Under the pieces are notes generated by a model. The model was not told the DNA's origin and made no database searches. It was given only the letters and a program-made list of their open reading frames with translations. DNA of 30,381 nucleotides from Clostridium sp. (lineage in GTDB: Bacteria > Bacillota_A > Clostridia > Lachnospirales > Lachnospiraceae): NCBI GenBank assembly GCA_023666975.1, contig JAMPAW010000010.1:26274-56654 (forward strand). The letters run 5' to 3'. Each line of letters opens with the position of its first letter. Positions within the stretch are counted from its first letter, which is position 1. The position numbers and the translations under genes were made by a program. Below, piece after piece: positions 17,916 to 26,030 of this stretch.

Positions 17916-18326
17916 TCACCCCGTATAAGCATCGCCTGCATCATTTGCAAAATTCTGTTGTTCCAGCCACATCCGTTCCTCTTCCGTTTCCGGAATATCG
18001 ATTCTCTCAATCTTGAAAATAACCGGTCTGGTGCCATCGTTGCAGCAGGCAATCATCATCCGCTCATCATTTGTCCATTTGTGCATAATCGAGCCGCCCT
18101 GTAGTGCCGCATAAACATATCTGCTGATTGCATCCCACGCTTCACCGCAAAATTTTCCATTCATCAGGTGGTAGAAATCATCACGCTCCGGCGTTCTCTT
18201 TAAAACGAAGGTATCTCCGGCTTTGAAGAACGGACATGGACCTGATTTCGGATTGGCAAGGTACTTTTCCTGATAATCCGTGAACACTTTTGTTTCCAAT
18301 ACGGTTATTTTACATTCATGCTGCAT
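17916..18326 (-). CDS. TIGR04076 family protein
   Basis: A 136-residue soluble protein with the pattern of TIGR04076: an N-terminal CKITVLETKVF strand, GPCPFFKAGD, a FCGEAWDAISRYVYAALQGG block, and a near-terminal CCNDGTRPVIFKIERI. Conserved cysteines (in GPCP, FCGEAW and ACCND) suggest a metal or redox site; no function is established for the family. The ATG at 18326 has GGAGG 9 bases upstream. The in-frame ATG at 18353 is not preceded by an RBS. A CPBP protease gene follows, so the pair may be co-transcribed. Confidence 0.8.
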   Translation of the reverse strand: MQHECKITVLETKVFTDYQEKYLANPKSGPCPFFKAGDTFVLKRTPERDDFYHLMNGKFCGEAWDAISRYVYAALQGGSIMHKWTNDERMMIACCNDGTRPVIFKIERIDIPETEEERMWLEQQNFANDAGDAYTG

Positions 18327-18530
18327 AAAATCAATCCTCCTTCCCAAATGCAAAAGACACGTCCAGATACTTATCTATCGATGCCTTACCAATTTACCTC
18401 ATTAAACACTGATTGAAGCTAAGCGGAAACAAGAAAAACGTAACAAATTATAGTATAAAACAAATCAGGCAAAAACTGAATTTAAATGCTTCTTTTTTTC
18501 TCCAAAAGCTCAATGAACTAAGAAGAACAA

Positions 18531-18568
18531 AACCGATAACTACAGTTCAAGCCTGCATGTTATCGGTT
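18531..18568 (-). terminator. Rho-independent terminator after the HEPN-like gene
   Basis: A perfect 10-base inverted repeat, AACCGATAAC and GTTATCGGTT, with an 18-base loop that can pair further (CAG with CTG). On the minus strand it is followed by TTGTTCTTCTT. It lies 10 bases beyond the stop at 18578 and so ends the minus-strand transcript. Confidence 0.7.
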
Positions 18569-18577
18569 CGGCAGAAA

Positions 18578-19168
18578 CTATTCCAAAGTTTTTTGAATTT
18601 CCTCAAAACCTGAAACAATCTCATTCGATAAAGGGTTATCATTTATCTTTTGATATTTAATATCTGCTACCTTATTCAACAATTCCATATATTCCAGCAC
18701 AAAGGAATAATGTGTCGAATACTTTTTATACTCATATCTATATCTCCACACTTCAAACAAATCAGCAATGTCATCAATAAACTCCTCTAGTCGAGACAAC
18801 CCTCCGCTATAAAACTGTTGCAACAGTTCCTTGTCACACTGATCAAAATCATCATATAATTTTTTCAATGAATGACCTTTAACAACTTCTTGACTTTTTT
18901 TTGCATATAAAAGTGATTTACTGAATAATTCGCATGCAAAAGTAACATTCATTAATACTGGCGGAAATAGTTCTTCTGGCTCTCTATTTTCTTCTAATAT
19001 TTTCGTTGCTTTATAATAAGACAACGCCTCTTGATATGCTTTTTCTCCCATATAACTATCTTTATCCTTATCTTTATCAATATCCTTATCAATATCTTTA
19101 TTAATATCTTTATCTTTATTTTTATTTTTATTGCTACCTTTAACAACTTTTTGTGGTACGACCGGCAT
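18578..19168 (-). CDS. HEPN-like protein with Lys/Asp repeat linker
   Basis: The protein is 196 residues. After a short N-terminus comes a low-complexity run of about 25 residues built from KD, KDI and NK units, encoded by repeats of TTTATC and TTTATT (19058-19132). The remainder is all-helical. The stretch MNVTFACELFSKSLLYAKKS with VKGHSLKKLYDDF matches the first half of HEPN domains, and a later EVWRYRYEYKKYSTH stretch recalls their second half. The RNase-type Rx4-6H motif is not present in canonical form, so activity is uncertain. The ATG at 19168 has GGAGG 8 bases upstream (the ATG at 19177 is too close). An insertion sequence begins about 30 bases upstream and separates this gene from its probable operon. 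Confidence 0.65.
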   Translation of the reverse strand: MPVVPQKVVKGSNKNKNKDKDINKDIDKDIDKDKDKDSYMGEKAYQEALSYYKATKILEENREPEELFPPVLMNVTFACELFSKSLLYAKKSQEVVKGHSLKKLYDDFDQCDKELLQQFYSGGLSRLEEFIDDIADLFEVWRYRYEYKKYSTHYSFVLEYMELLNKVADIKYQKINDNPLSNEIVSGFEEIQKTLE

Positions 19169-19186
19169 ATCATTCACCTCCTATAA

Positions 19187-19195
19187 ATTCTATTA
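19187..19195. repeat. Left flanking copy of 9-base direct repeat, possible target duplication
   Basis: ATTCTATTA occurs here, 5 bases outside the left terminal repeat of the insertion sequence. It recurs at 20767-20775, 4 bases outside the right one. This fits a target site duplication whose exact edges I cannot fix by eye. Confidence 0.4.
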
Positions 19196-19360
19196 TAGCC
19201 ATGAGCAAAACTCAACAAAGCAAGCATTTATAAGGTTTTACCCTATGGCTTTATTTTTATTATCACTCCCAGAACCTTTCATTCTGTATCTATAGTAACA
19301 ACCAGCTCCTAATGATATAATTAAGCTACCAAACCAACATACCGAAAGGAGCTGATTGCT

Positions 19361-20626
19361 ATCTACCGTCAAGAAATCATCCATGACATCCGTCTTTTTA
19401 CCTCGCAGCCTGTTGCTAAGTTTTATGATTCCCTTTTCCTGAACCTCGATTTATCTTCTGTCCAGGAATACTCAAAAACGGGACGTAAAGGTTTTTCCTG
19501 CCATGCCATGATCTGTGCCTTTATTGTTATGAAATGCGAAAGCTTTTCCATGATTACTGACCTTGTCGATTACCTGAACAATAACCTTCTCATCGCACAC
19601 TACTGTGGCTTTGATATTTCCCTGCCGCTCCCCTCTTACTGGACATTTGACCGTTTCCTGAAAAACTTTAACCATGATATCCTGTCTGGTATCATGCAGG
19701 CACAAGTCCTTTCCCTCGCTGCAAAAGGCATTATAGATACCTCTTTCATAGGACTGGACTCTACCCCTGTTTCGGCCAATACATCACAGAACAATCCCAA
19801 GTCTTTCCTTGCTGGCAGGTTTAAGCCCGACAACCAGCCCAAAGCAGATAAGGACTGTAAACTTGGTGTTCACACAGCTTCCAACCAGACTAACGAAAAG
19901 AAATATGAGTTTTACTGGGGCTACAAAAATCATGTCCTTGTGGACTGCATTTCCGGTCTCCCCATTTATGAAATAACCACAACTGCTGAAGTGGCAGATT
20001 CCAAAGTCGCTCTCGATATCCTTGCTGACACTCATGCTTTTCTTCCTGTTACAGAATGCACCTTTCTTGCTGACAAAGGATATGATGTGAAAAGTATTTA
20101 CAACCAGGTTAAAAAGCTCTATGACGGGGAATGCATCATACCACTAAACAAACGCAATACGAAAAATCCCAGACTGCTTCCCCAGGGAAATCCTGTCTGC
20201 GAAGCTGGTCTTGCCATGTGGAAAGACGGTAAATTCTCTGACAGGGGATGCACCCGCCAAAAATTCTGCTGTCCTTTAAAAAACTCAAAGAATGCAGACT
20301 GCCCCTGCCGCCACAAAAATTTCTATAATGGCAAAAAACACCGCGGCTGTACAAAATATATCACGCTCCCAGATGACCTCAGGCTTTCCATTGACAGAAA
20401 CAGCAAATATTTCAAAAACAGTTATTCCCTCCGCACAGAATGTGAGCGTTACAATTCCCGTTTCAAAAACACGGGACAGGAGCGGGTATGGGTAAGAAAC
20501 AAATCTTCTGTTGCCAATCTGAATACCCTTGCCCATATCAGTCTTTTAGCAGTTGCCGTTGCTGCCATTGCTATGCCGGGCAGCCAGTCTTACCACAAAC
20601 TGAAAACGGTTAAACGGATTGCCTGA
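19361..20626 (+). CDS. DDE transposase of the insertion sequence
   Basis: Open reading runs back from 20626 to at least 19355, about 421 residues. The DDE triad can be seen: aspartate in FIGLDSTPVSAN, aspartate in FLADKGYD, and glutamate in LRTECERYNSRFK. An N-terminal helical region and a cysteine-rich insert (CCPLKN..CPC) precede the last block. The first ATG in frame is only at 19508 and has no RBS, although the coding frame and protein similarity clearly continue upstream. AAAGGAG at 19345-19351 lies about 9 bases before an ATC at 19361. The ancestral start was probably there (ATG to ATC), so expression may be impaired or use a non-canonical codon. Confidence 0.85.
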   Translation: MYRQEIIHDIRLFTSQPVAKFYDSLFLNLDLSSVQEYSKTGRKGFSCHAMICAFIVMKCESFSMITDLVDYLNNNLLIAHYCGFDISLPLPSYWTFDRFLKNFNHDILSGIMQAQVLSLAAKGIIDTSFIGLDSTPVSANTSQNNPKSFLAGRFKPDNQPKADKDCKLGVHTASNQTNEKKYEFYWGYKNHVLVDCISGLPIYEITTTAEVADSKVALDILADTHAFLPVTECTFLADKGYDVKSIYNQVKKLYDGECIIPLNKRNTKNPRLLPQGNPVCEAGLAMWKDGKFSDRGCTRQKFCCPLKNSKNADCPCRHKNFYNGKKHRGCTKYITLPDDLRLSIDRNSKYFKNSYSLRTECERYNSRFKNTGQERVWVRNKSSVANLNTLAHISLLAVAVAAIAMPGSQSYHKLKTVKRIA

Positions 20627-20742
20627 GTACCATAACTGAATAATGACTGTTTTTCGTAAGTTTTGGACTTACGTTAGCTTTGCCATGCCCAAAAACAAGT
20701 TTTTTCTATGTCTATAAGCTAACTGCCAAGTCCTGTTCAATG

Positions 20743-20762
20743 ATTTAATGCGTTTTGCTCAT
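20743..20762 (-). repeat. Right terminal inverted repeat of the insertion sequence
   Basis: Read inward it starts ATGAGCAAAACGCA and matches the left terminal repeat at 19201-19220 in 16 of 20 positions. Confidence 0.65.
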
Positions 20763-20793
20763 CTCTATTCTATTACTTTTTCTCTTGGTTTTC

Positions 20794-22605
20794 TCAATAT
20801 TTTTTCTTTAATGCATCAATCGCCTCCTCGTCTCCTAATCGTGCAGCTTCTTCATACCATTTTTTTGCTTCATCTTTGTCAACAGATCCATAACTCCCAC
20901 CATTGTATAAAGTATTTGCATAACCATACATTGCGAATATTGAACCAGCCTCTGCCGCTTTTTTATACCATTTTCGAGCTGCCGGTTTTACCTGCTGCAA
21001 CCCATGACCCCGTTCATACAGAATTCCAATAGCTCCCATTGCATCAGCACAACCCAAATCCGATGCTTTTAGATGCCACTTTAATGCTTCCAAATAATAC
21101 TGTTCAACAATTTCGCTATTATAATATAAACAACCTAACTTATACATTGCACGTGCCAGCCCCACCCTGGCAGATTTCTCAAGCAATTCTAACTGTTCAC
21201 CTTCTTCAACAATATCGGATAATTCATTTTGTGCAAAAACATCTCCATTTTGAGCCATAATTCTTATTTCATCAACTACACTATTTTGTATATCATTTCT
21301 CTCATCAGATCCATAATCATACATATAGGATGTATTTAGAATACATAAGGGATCTCCTAGTTCTGCTCCCTTTTTGTGCCATTCATATCCCGTATCTTCA
21401 TCATAATCTATGCCTTCTGCATATCCATATCCTTGCCTCAAATATTCACCAACAAAGTACATCGCTCTAGGTACATTTTCTTTTGCCAACTGCATAAACA
21501 GAGTATATGCCTCGCCATATTTTCCAGATAAAAATAACTGTTCTGCATCTCCCATTCTTTCCTCGACTGTTTTCGATGGCACAAACTCTAATTGCTCAAT
21601 ATTGTATAAAAGTTCAATCAACAAATCATATAATTTGGCACTTCCATATTTATTAATAAACAAGTTAGATTCAAAATATTCCTCCAACAAGTCACTTACT
21701 ATATCATCCTCTGTTGTTTGTATGCCATGTTTCTGCAAACATTCAAAGACTCCATTGACAATATATTTTTCTTCATTTTCTAATTTTTCTAATTTATTTA
21801 CTCCTGCCGAAACGACAATGCTCCATTCCTCCACATATGGATTTTGAGTTTTTTCTCCAAAAATCTTATTTTTTATTTTCGGATTCGATTTTATTGAAAA
21901 TATAATATCCTTGTATGAAAAGATCTCATTAACATTTAACCCGATTGTTGTAATTGCAGTTTTCAAAAGCAACAAATCCGATGTCGAATATTTTCCCTGT
22001 GTTATGCTACGAAAATCACTTACAATGCATGCAATCTTTTCCACTGTACCTAATTCTGTATATTCAACACCATCCCACATCTGATATTCTATTGAATTTA
22101 CCCAGTTCAACAGGTTTACATTTCTTTCCAGTTTGTCCATACGATTTTCCAATTGAATAATGTCTGATTTTGTCTGTTTAAAAAATGTAACCAACGTTCC
22201 ATATATCTTATTTATTTCTTCTTCAACTTGAACTATTGAGGCATTCAATTTGTTATTAACTGCTGTAATCAACTCAAAACTCATTAAATTTTGTTCAGCT
22301 AGTTTTTGTAATGTCTGTTGCGATGCATACTGTGAAGCTGCCAGATTTCTGTCTATTTTATTTTGTAAATCCCTGTTTTTCCCCGTTATACCTCCCCAGA
22401 ATCTTCTAATGATTCCTTGTGAAGCTAATTCACTGGAATAATTGTCACTTGCCGTAAGGGCGGAAACACTTTCAAAAACCAACTTATTTATTTCATATCT
22501 ATTTTCTTTATGTTTGGATATAATCCGATCTATCTGAGTATCAATCTCCTGCCTTGAATCCTCTGATAATTCATTTGTACTTACAATATTTAATGCTGTG
22601 TGCAT
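20794..22605 (-). CDS. Coiled-coil and Sel1-repeat protein
   Basis: The protein is 603 residues with no signal peptide. Residues 1-165 are helical and rich in Q, N, K and E, with a coiled coil at about 125-165. Residues 170-340 form an unassigned middle domain. From about 350 to the end are Sel1-like (TPR-type) repeats, recognisable as A..W..KGAELGDPL, WHLKASDLGCADAM, WYKKAAEAGSIFAM and WYEEAARLGDEEA. Sel1 repeats bind partner proteins. The N-terminal family is known to me only from uncharacterised proteins. GGAGG inside the end of the preceding gene lies 8 bases before the ATG. It is the third gene of the candidate cassette; the insertion sequence starts 32 bases after its stop. Confidence 0.72.
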   Translation of the reverse strand: MHTALNIVSTNELSEDSRQEIDTQIDRIISKHKENRYEINKLVFESVSALTASDNYSSELASQGIIRRFWGGITGKNRDLQNKIDRNLAASQYASQQTLQKLAEQNLMSFELITAVNNKLNASIVQVEEEINKIYGTLVTFFKQTKSDIIQLENRMDKLERNVNLLNWVNSIEYQMWDGVEYTELGTVEKIACIVSDFRSITQGKYSTSDLLLLKTAITTIGLNVNEIFSYKDIIFSIKSNPKIKNKIFGEKTQNPYVEEWSIVVSAGVNKLEKLENEEKYIVNGVFECLQKHGIQTTEDDIVSDLLEEYFESNLFINKYGSAKLYDLLIELLYNIEQLEFVPSKTVEERMGDAEQLFLSGKYGEAYTLFMQLAKENVPRAMYFVGEYLRQGYGYAEGIDYDEDTGYEWHKKGAELGDPLCILNTSYMYDYGSDERNDIQNSVVDEIRIMAQNGDVFAQNELSDIVEEGEQLELLEKSARVGLARAMYKLGCLYYNSEIVEQYYLEALKWHLKASDLGCADAMGAIGILYERGHGLQQVKPAARKWYKKAAEAGSIFAMYGYANTLYNGGSYGSVDKDEAKKWYEEAARLGDEEAIDALKKKY

Positions 22606-22608
22606 ATT

Positions 22609-24345
22609 TTATTCCTCCAATAGCTTATCCAATTCGCTCTTTAAATTTTCTCGTTCTTGCATAATAGAAACCATCTGACCCTGCATATCTTCGTCACTGC
22701 GCTTCATACTCCGCAGTGTTCGCTCCGCTTTCATATGCGTCTTATTTATCTGCATAACAGGCTGCATAATCTGCATAACCTGATCTTCCCTTATATTTGA
22801 ATTCACCAATAACCCATTCTGAATTTGAGCCGTACTGACTGTACATGCCCTTTCATCAAAAATGCCTTCTCCATCAACAGCATCTTCAATGAGCATTTGC
22901 ATACCAAGAAAAATATCTTCATCCTGCACATTGTCTATAATCATTCGTTTACTTAAAATCGGATGTACACAATCTAAAATTATCGACTGCACATACAGTT
23001 CTCTGTTACAGCTTGCATAAATATTTTTCAATTCTTTCTTTGTTAAGCGATCTTTTAATAACGGCAGGCAAGCATACACTTCATTTTCTGTCAACAAATA
23101 TTGCTCACAAATTGTAACAAATTCCTGTTCCACAATTTTCATCATTTTAACAGAATCATCTTCAATTACATTATCTAATGCACTATGAGCGACCTGACCA
23201 GCCGCAGTACCACCAGCCGCACTTCCAACAAACCCTCCTACTTTAGATCCCATTTTTGCGCCAGCCGCTGTTCCTGCACCTCCAGTAACTGCCCCGGCAA
23301 CAGCACCCCCTATAACTGCACCAGCCGCATTTCCTGCAACCCATCCAGCATTTCCACCTGCTATCGTTGCGCCTGTTACTGCAACATCCTTTACAAGCTG
23401 TTCGCCAGATATACGACCTCTAAATACATCTATAATATCTCCCGTCGATAACACAACCAGTGAAACCGTGCTGGCAATGATATTTCCTGCCAACAATTTG
23501 GACACATTGTTCATCGCAGCTACACCATAAATACTCGTTCCGCTTCTCAAAGCATTTGCAAGATAGGAGGTTGCTTTTGCACCCATTTTTGAAACCAACA
23601 AGTCTGTTCCTGCCCTGATAGATGTTGTAACTGATGTTCTTGCAAGCTGTGAGGAAATGATTGTTGTTAAAAAAGAAACTCCGCCTACCTTTAATCCGCT
23701 CAATGCAGCATTTTCAAGTGCTCCCTCAAAATCGTCTCCATTCCATATAGATGTTGCAAATGTAATCAATGCTGTAATCCCCATAGCATCCTTTGCTATA
23801 ATAATCCCATTTGCCGCATCGAAAGTCAGAGATTCGATTGTTCCTGCCTGTGCAATCTGCTTTGCCTGTGCATATGTATAATGTCCCTTTTTCACTATTT
23901 TTTCTGCATCTTCCGGATTTGTTACACCCTCCACCTGATTATTGGCAATCCTGCGTTTCATTGCTTTCACGGCATCATCATACATATCCAATGGCACCTC
24001 TACCTGCATCGGTTCGCCATTCCGGGAATAATAACGGTACTTTCCATTTTCAAAACATTTTTGAATACATTCAGAACCACTTCTGCAATATTTGGACTGA
24101 ATTTCTGCTCCGTTCACCAAACGGTCTGCACCGTCTTTTGCATTATCATCACCTAAAATCTGTGCATCTTCTCCATGATATAAATCATGGATATGCTCTG
24201 CCCTTTCAGCAGCAAAACCATGCCCCTGCTTTGCATGGAATTTATTCATTTCATAGGTGTTTTCTCCTACACTAATATTTCCATATACTACACCTGTTTC
24301 ATTGTCCTGAGTCGGATTGACACTATTTTCCACTCCATTGTCCAT
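22609..24345 (-). CDS. Predicted Mrr-like nuclease with glycine-zipper membrane region
   Basis: The protein is 578 residues. The N-terminal 180 residues are soluble and contain FAAERAEHI (E47 or E50), GADRLV (D74) and EIQSKY (Q83, K85). This D...QxK spacing resembles the Mrr branch of PD-(D/E)XK nucleases. A hydrophobic middle follows (about 180-390) with at least two helices and a glycine/alanine zipper at 325-385 (repeated GxxxG and GxxxA). The C-terminal helical part (400-578) ends in a coiled coil. The ATG at 24345 has GGGAGGG 6 bases upstream. The longer in-frame start at 24399 overlaps the preceding gene. Nuclease activity is a prediction from three residues; a pore-forming or scaffolding role is also possible. 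Confidence 0.62.
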   Translation of the reverse strand: MDNGVENSVNPTQDNETGVVYGNISVGENTYEMNKFHAKQGHGFAAERAEHIHDLYHGEDAQILGDDNAKDGADRLVNGAEIQSKYCRSGSECIQKCFENGKYRYYSRNGEPMQVEVPLDMYDDAVKAMKRRIANNQVEGVTNPEDAEKIVKKGHYTYAQAKQIAQAGTIESLTFDAANGIIIAKDAMGITALITFATSIWNGDDFEGALENAALSGLKVGGVSFLTTIISSQLARTSVTTSIRAGTDLLVSKMGAKATSYLANALRSGTSIYGVAAMNNVSKLLAGNIIASTVSLVVLSTGDIIDVFRGRISGEQLVKDVAVTGATIAGGNAGWVAGNAAGAVIGGAVAGAVTGGAGTAAGAKMGSKVGGFVGSAAGGTAAGQVAHSALDNVIEDDSVKMMKIVEQEFVTICEQYLLTENEVYACLPLLKDRLTKKELKNIYASCNRELYVQSIILDCVHPILSKRMIIDNVQDEDIFLGMQMLIEDAVDGEGIFDERACTVSTAQIQNGLLVNSNIREDQVMQIMQPVMQINKTHMKAERTLRSMKRSDEDMQGQMVSIMQERENLKSELDKLLEE

Positions 24346-24364
24346 CAACAGCCCTCCCGATATA

Positions 24365-24589
24365 CTATTCCTCGGATAAACTCTGCAATATCTCTTCATC
24401 AGCTATTTTTTCTGCAAGAAACATTTCTTTTTTGTCCTTCCAACATTGGCATCTTTCACTTATATCCTGTGCCGAAACCACCAGACATTCTGGTAATTCT
24501 GAGTACTTTTTTATATATTTGTCGCAATGCTTTATCATATCATCCCAAAATTCAATTTCCTCTTCCACAGCTTTTTTATATTCTTCCAT
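24365..24589 (-). CDS. Small acidic helical protein, first gene of the cassette
   Basis: A 74-residue protein without a recognised family. It is charged and predicted helical throughout (EEYKKAVEEEIEFWDDMIKHCDKYIKKYSEL), with cysteines at CDKY, ECLVV and CQCW. GGAGG lies 7 bases before the ATG, and a strong promoter is about 30 bases further upstream. The next gene starts 19 bases after the stop. As a leading small gene in a possible toxin or defence operon, it could be an inhibitor or adaptor, which is inference only. Confidence 0.6.
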   Translation of the reverse strand: MEEYKKAVEEEIEFWDDMIKHCDKYIKKYSELPECLVVSAQDISERCQCWKDKKEMFLAEKIADEEILQSLSEE

Positions 24590-24618
24590 AGAAATACCTC
24601 CAGCAGTTTATTTTATTC

Positions 24619-24647
24619 ATTTTACATCATTTCACGCATAGTTGCAA
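24619..24647 (-). promoter_or_regulatory. Promoter of the four-gene cassette
   Basis: On the minus strand, TTGCAA (24647-24642) is followed after 17 bases by TAAAAT (24624-24619). The start would lie about 20 bases before the RBS of the 74-aa gene. No inverted repeat for an operator was noticed. Confidence 0.6.
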
Positions 24648-24649
24648 GT

Positions 24650-24915
24650 TAATACAGAAATAAAAACCGAGAGTTTCCTATCCACTTTGTAAAATTATTT
24701 ATCTCTATCACTAATATTAATTTTTCTCTGTATTTATCCCGCTCTATCCCCTTAAATTTTCATCAATATACTGGATATATGGCTTTGGGAAACCTGCCAT
24801 GAATTGTCCTAATACCATTCATATGACTCTGATAATCCGACTTTTAACTCCATCCGCTCCGGCATAAACGGCACTTGATCTAATCATCAAAACCCGCTTT
24901 CGGACATCCGCCAAA
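24650..24915. other. Intergenic stretch with no recognised gene
   Basis: AT-rich sequence between the cassette promoter and the end of the P-loop kinase gene. Short minus-strand frames occur (for example one reading MAGFPKPYIQYIDENLRG) but lack an RBS. I see no convincing terminator for the kinase gene, only a small CCG/CGG hairpin followed by GTTTT. Confidence 0.4.
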
Positions 24916-25404
24916 TCAATCCTTTAATTCATACCAAACATCTATTTGTTCTCTTGCAGGCTGTTCAAATAAGGTATTCATTTTCTTTAAAAGCCCATCA
25001 TCTACATAAAAATCACAGCCTCCATTACCGGATTGGACTGTGCGGTTTCTCTGTTCAATATGCTGCTGCCAGATTTTATCATCAATGTCTATATAATGCC
25101 ATTCGTATGGAACGTTATTCGATTGCAAAAACGCTGAAATATCTGCCCGGTCTTCTTTTGTCCAAAAACCCCAGTCTAATATTACATTTGCTCCGGCACG
25201 AACGGTTTCCACTGCTTTCTTTCTCAGATACAAATTTACCCTCTTGGCAAAAACATTATAAAATTCACCTTGTTCATTATGGATTAAATCAAAGGTTGCT
25301 TCATCTGTCGATAGAATCACTGCACTGTTTTTCTTTTGCAGTTGTTTTGCATAAACCGATTTTCCGCTGCATATTTTGCCACATATCAGTATTACTTTTT
25401 TCAT
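24916..25404 (-). CDS. P-loop kinase / AAA_33 family ATPase
   Basis: A 162-residue cytoplasmic nucleotide-binding protein. Walker A GKICSGKS is at residues 9-16, an acidic STDE lies at the second strand, and ILDWGFW at the third. Small kinases of the AAA_33 type (related to chloramphenicol phosphotransferase, polynucleotide kinase and zeta toxin folds) look like this. The substrate is unknown and no antitoxin partner is adjacent. The ATG at 25404 has GGGGAG 7 bases upstream; the ATG at 25419 has none. Confidence 0.8.
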   Translation of the reverse strand: MKKVILICGKICSGKSVYAKQLQKKNSAVILSTDEATFDLIHNEQGEFYNVFAKRVNLYLRKKAVETVRAGANVILDWGFWTKEDRADISAFLQSNNVPYEWHYIDIDDKIWQQHIEQRNRTVQSGNGGCDFYVDDGLLKKMNTLFEQPAREQIDVWYELKD

Positions 25405-25514
25405 CGTTTGTCTCCCCAAATTTCAAAAATTCCTGCCTAATATCCAGTACTTACTTGGAAACTATTCAGGAACTCCTTTTGTTTTACTTATTTCACGAAT
25501 TGGAAATTTTCGCA

Positions 25515-25877
25515 TTACATAGGTGTTCCCACTTCAATTAAATTCCCGTCTAAATCGTAAAAACGGATAACTTTTTGTCCCCAGCTATGCGTTATCAGCC
25601 GATTGACATATTGAATGGAGGGGTATAATGTTTCCAGCTTTTCCATAAATGCCTCTATATTCCGTTCTTCAAAATATAGCTCACAAGCGTTACTTTGCGG
25701 AATGATATCTTTTCCCAAAAATGCCTTCCAAATTTTTTCATCCTGAAGGACAAGACCTTCCGTTAAAATCACGTTGCCATCATGGTCAAGCACCATTTCA
25801 AGACCAAATAAGTCATGATAGAATTGTTTCGATTTTTCAATATCTTTCACAACAATTAAAACATTTTTTAATTTCAT
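25515..25877 (-). CDS. VOC (glyoxalase/dioxygenase) superfamily protein
   Basis: A 120-residue protein with the VOC pattern: an opening strand and helix (LKNVLIVVKDIEKSKQFYHDLFGLEMV), DGNVILTEGLVLQ, LYFEERNIEAF, and a closing RFYDLDGNLIEVG strand. The usual metal ligand glutamate of the last strand is present in LIEVG. Members include glyoxalases and antibiotic-resistance proteins, and the substrate here is unknown. An RBS-like GGGGGA precedes the ATG. Confidence 0.87.
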   Translation of the reverse strand: MKLKNVLIVVKDIEKSKQFYHDLFGLEMVLDHDGNVILTEGLVLQDEKIWKAFLGKDIIPQSNACELYFEERNIEAFMEKLETLYPSIQYVNRLITHSWGQKVIRFYDLDGNLIEVGTPM

Positions 25878-26030
25878 TGTCCATATCCCCCGGTTTGCGA
25901 TTTCTCTCTTTGCCTAACTTCCCAATAGACTGGAAGTTATATTTTTCTAATATAGCTGCTCATTATTTTTTCTCCCAATTCAAGCGTTAAATTCCAATTG
26001 TACCTTTTGGAGTGTATTTCGATTTGGATT

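Larger units (their letters stand above)
19201..20762 (+). mobile_element. Insertion sequence, DDE transposase type (about 1.56 kb)
   Basis: The element is bounded by imperfect inverted repeats. The left end (19201-19220) begins ATGAGCAAAACTCA, and the right end (20743-20762) read inward begins ATGAGCAAAACGCA. They share 16 of 20 positions, including the first 11. A single transposase gene fills the plus strand. The flanks carry a 9-base direct repeat ATTCTATTA close to each end. A perfect 7-base hairpin (CGTAAGT/ACTTACG) at 20655-20673 follows the transposase gene. IS1182 or a neighbouring IS4-superfamily group seems most likely, by protein character only. Confidence 0.8.

Noticed and set aside
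18413..18613. Plus-strand 66-codon frame before the HEPN-like gene terminator
   Set aside because: It has no RBS, runs through the terminator hairpin and reads as low-complexity K/N/L sequence.
19058..19132. CRISPR-like or tandem repeat array
   Set aside because: The repeats are hexamer-like and lie within a coding frame encoding Lys/Asp; no spacers.
24916..25404. Zeta-type toxin of a toxin-antitoxin pair
   Set aside because: The P-loop kinase has no adjacent small antitoxin gene and lacks residues I could assign specifically to zeta toxins.
25940..26030. Short minus-strand frame reading ENAKIQIEIHSKRYNWN... after the DUF3795 gene
   Set aside because: No credible start codon or RBS; possibly a relic, but too short to support.
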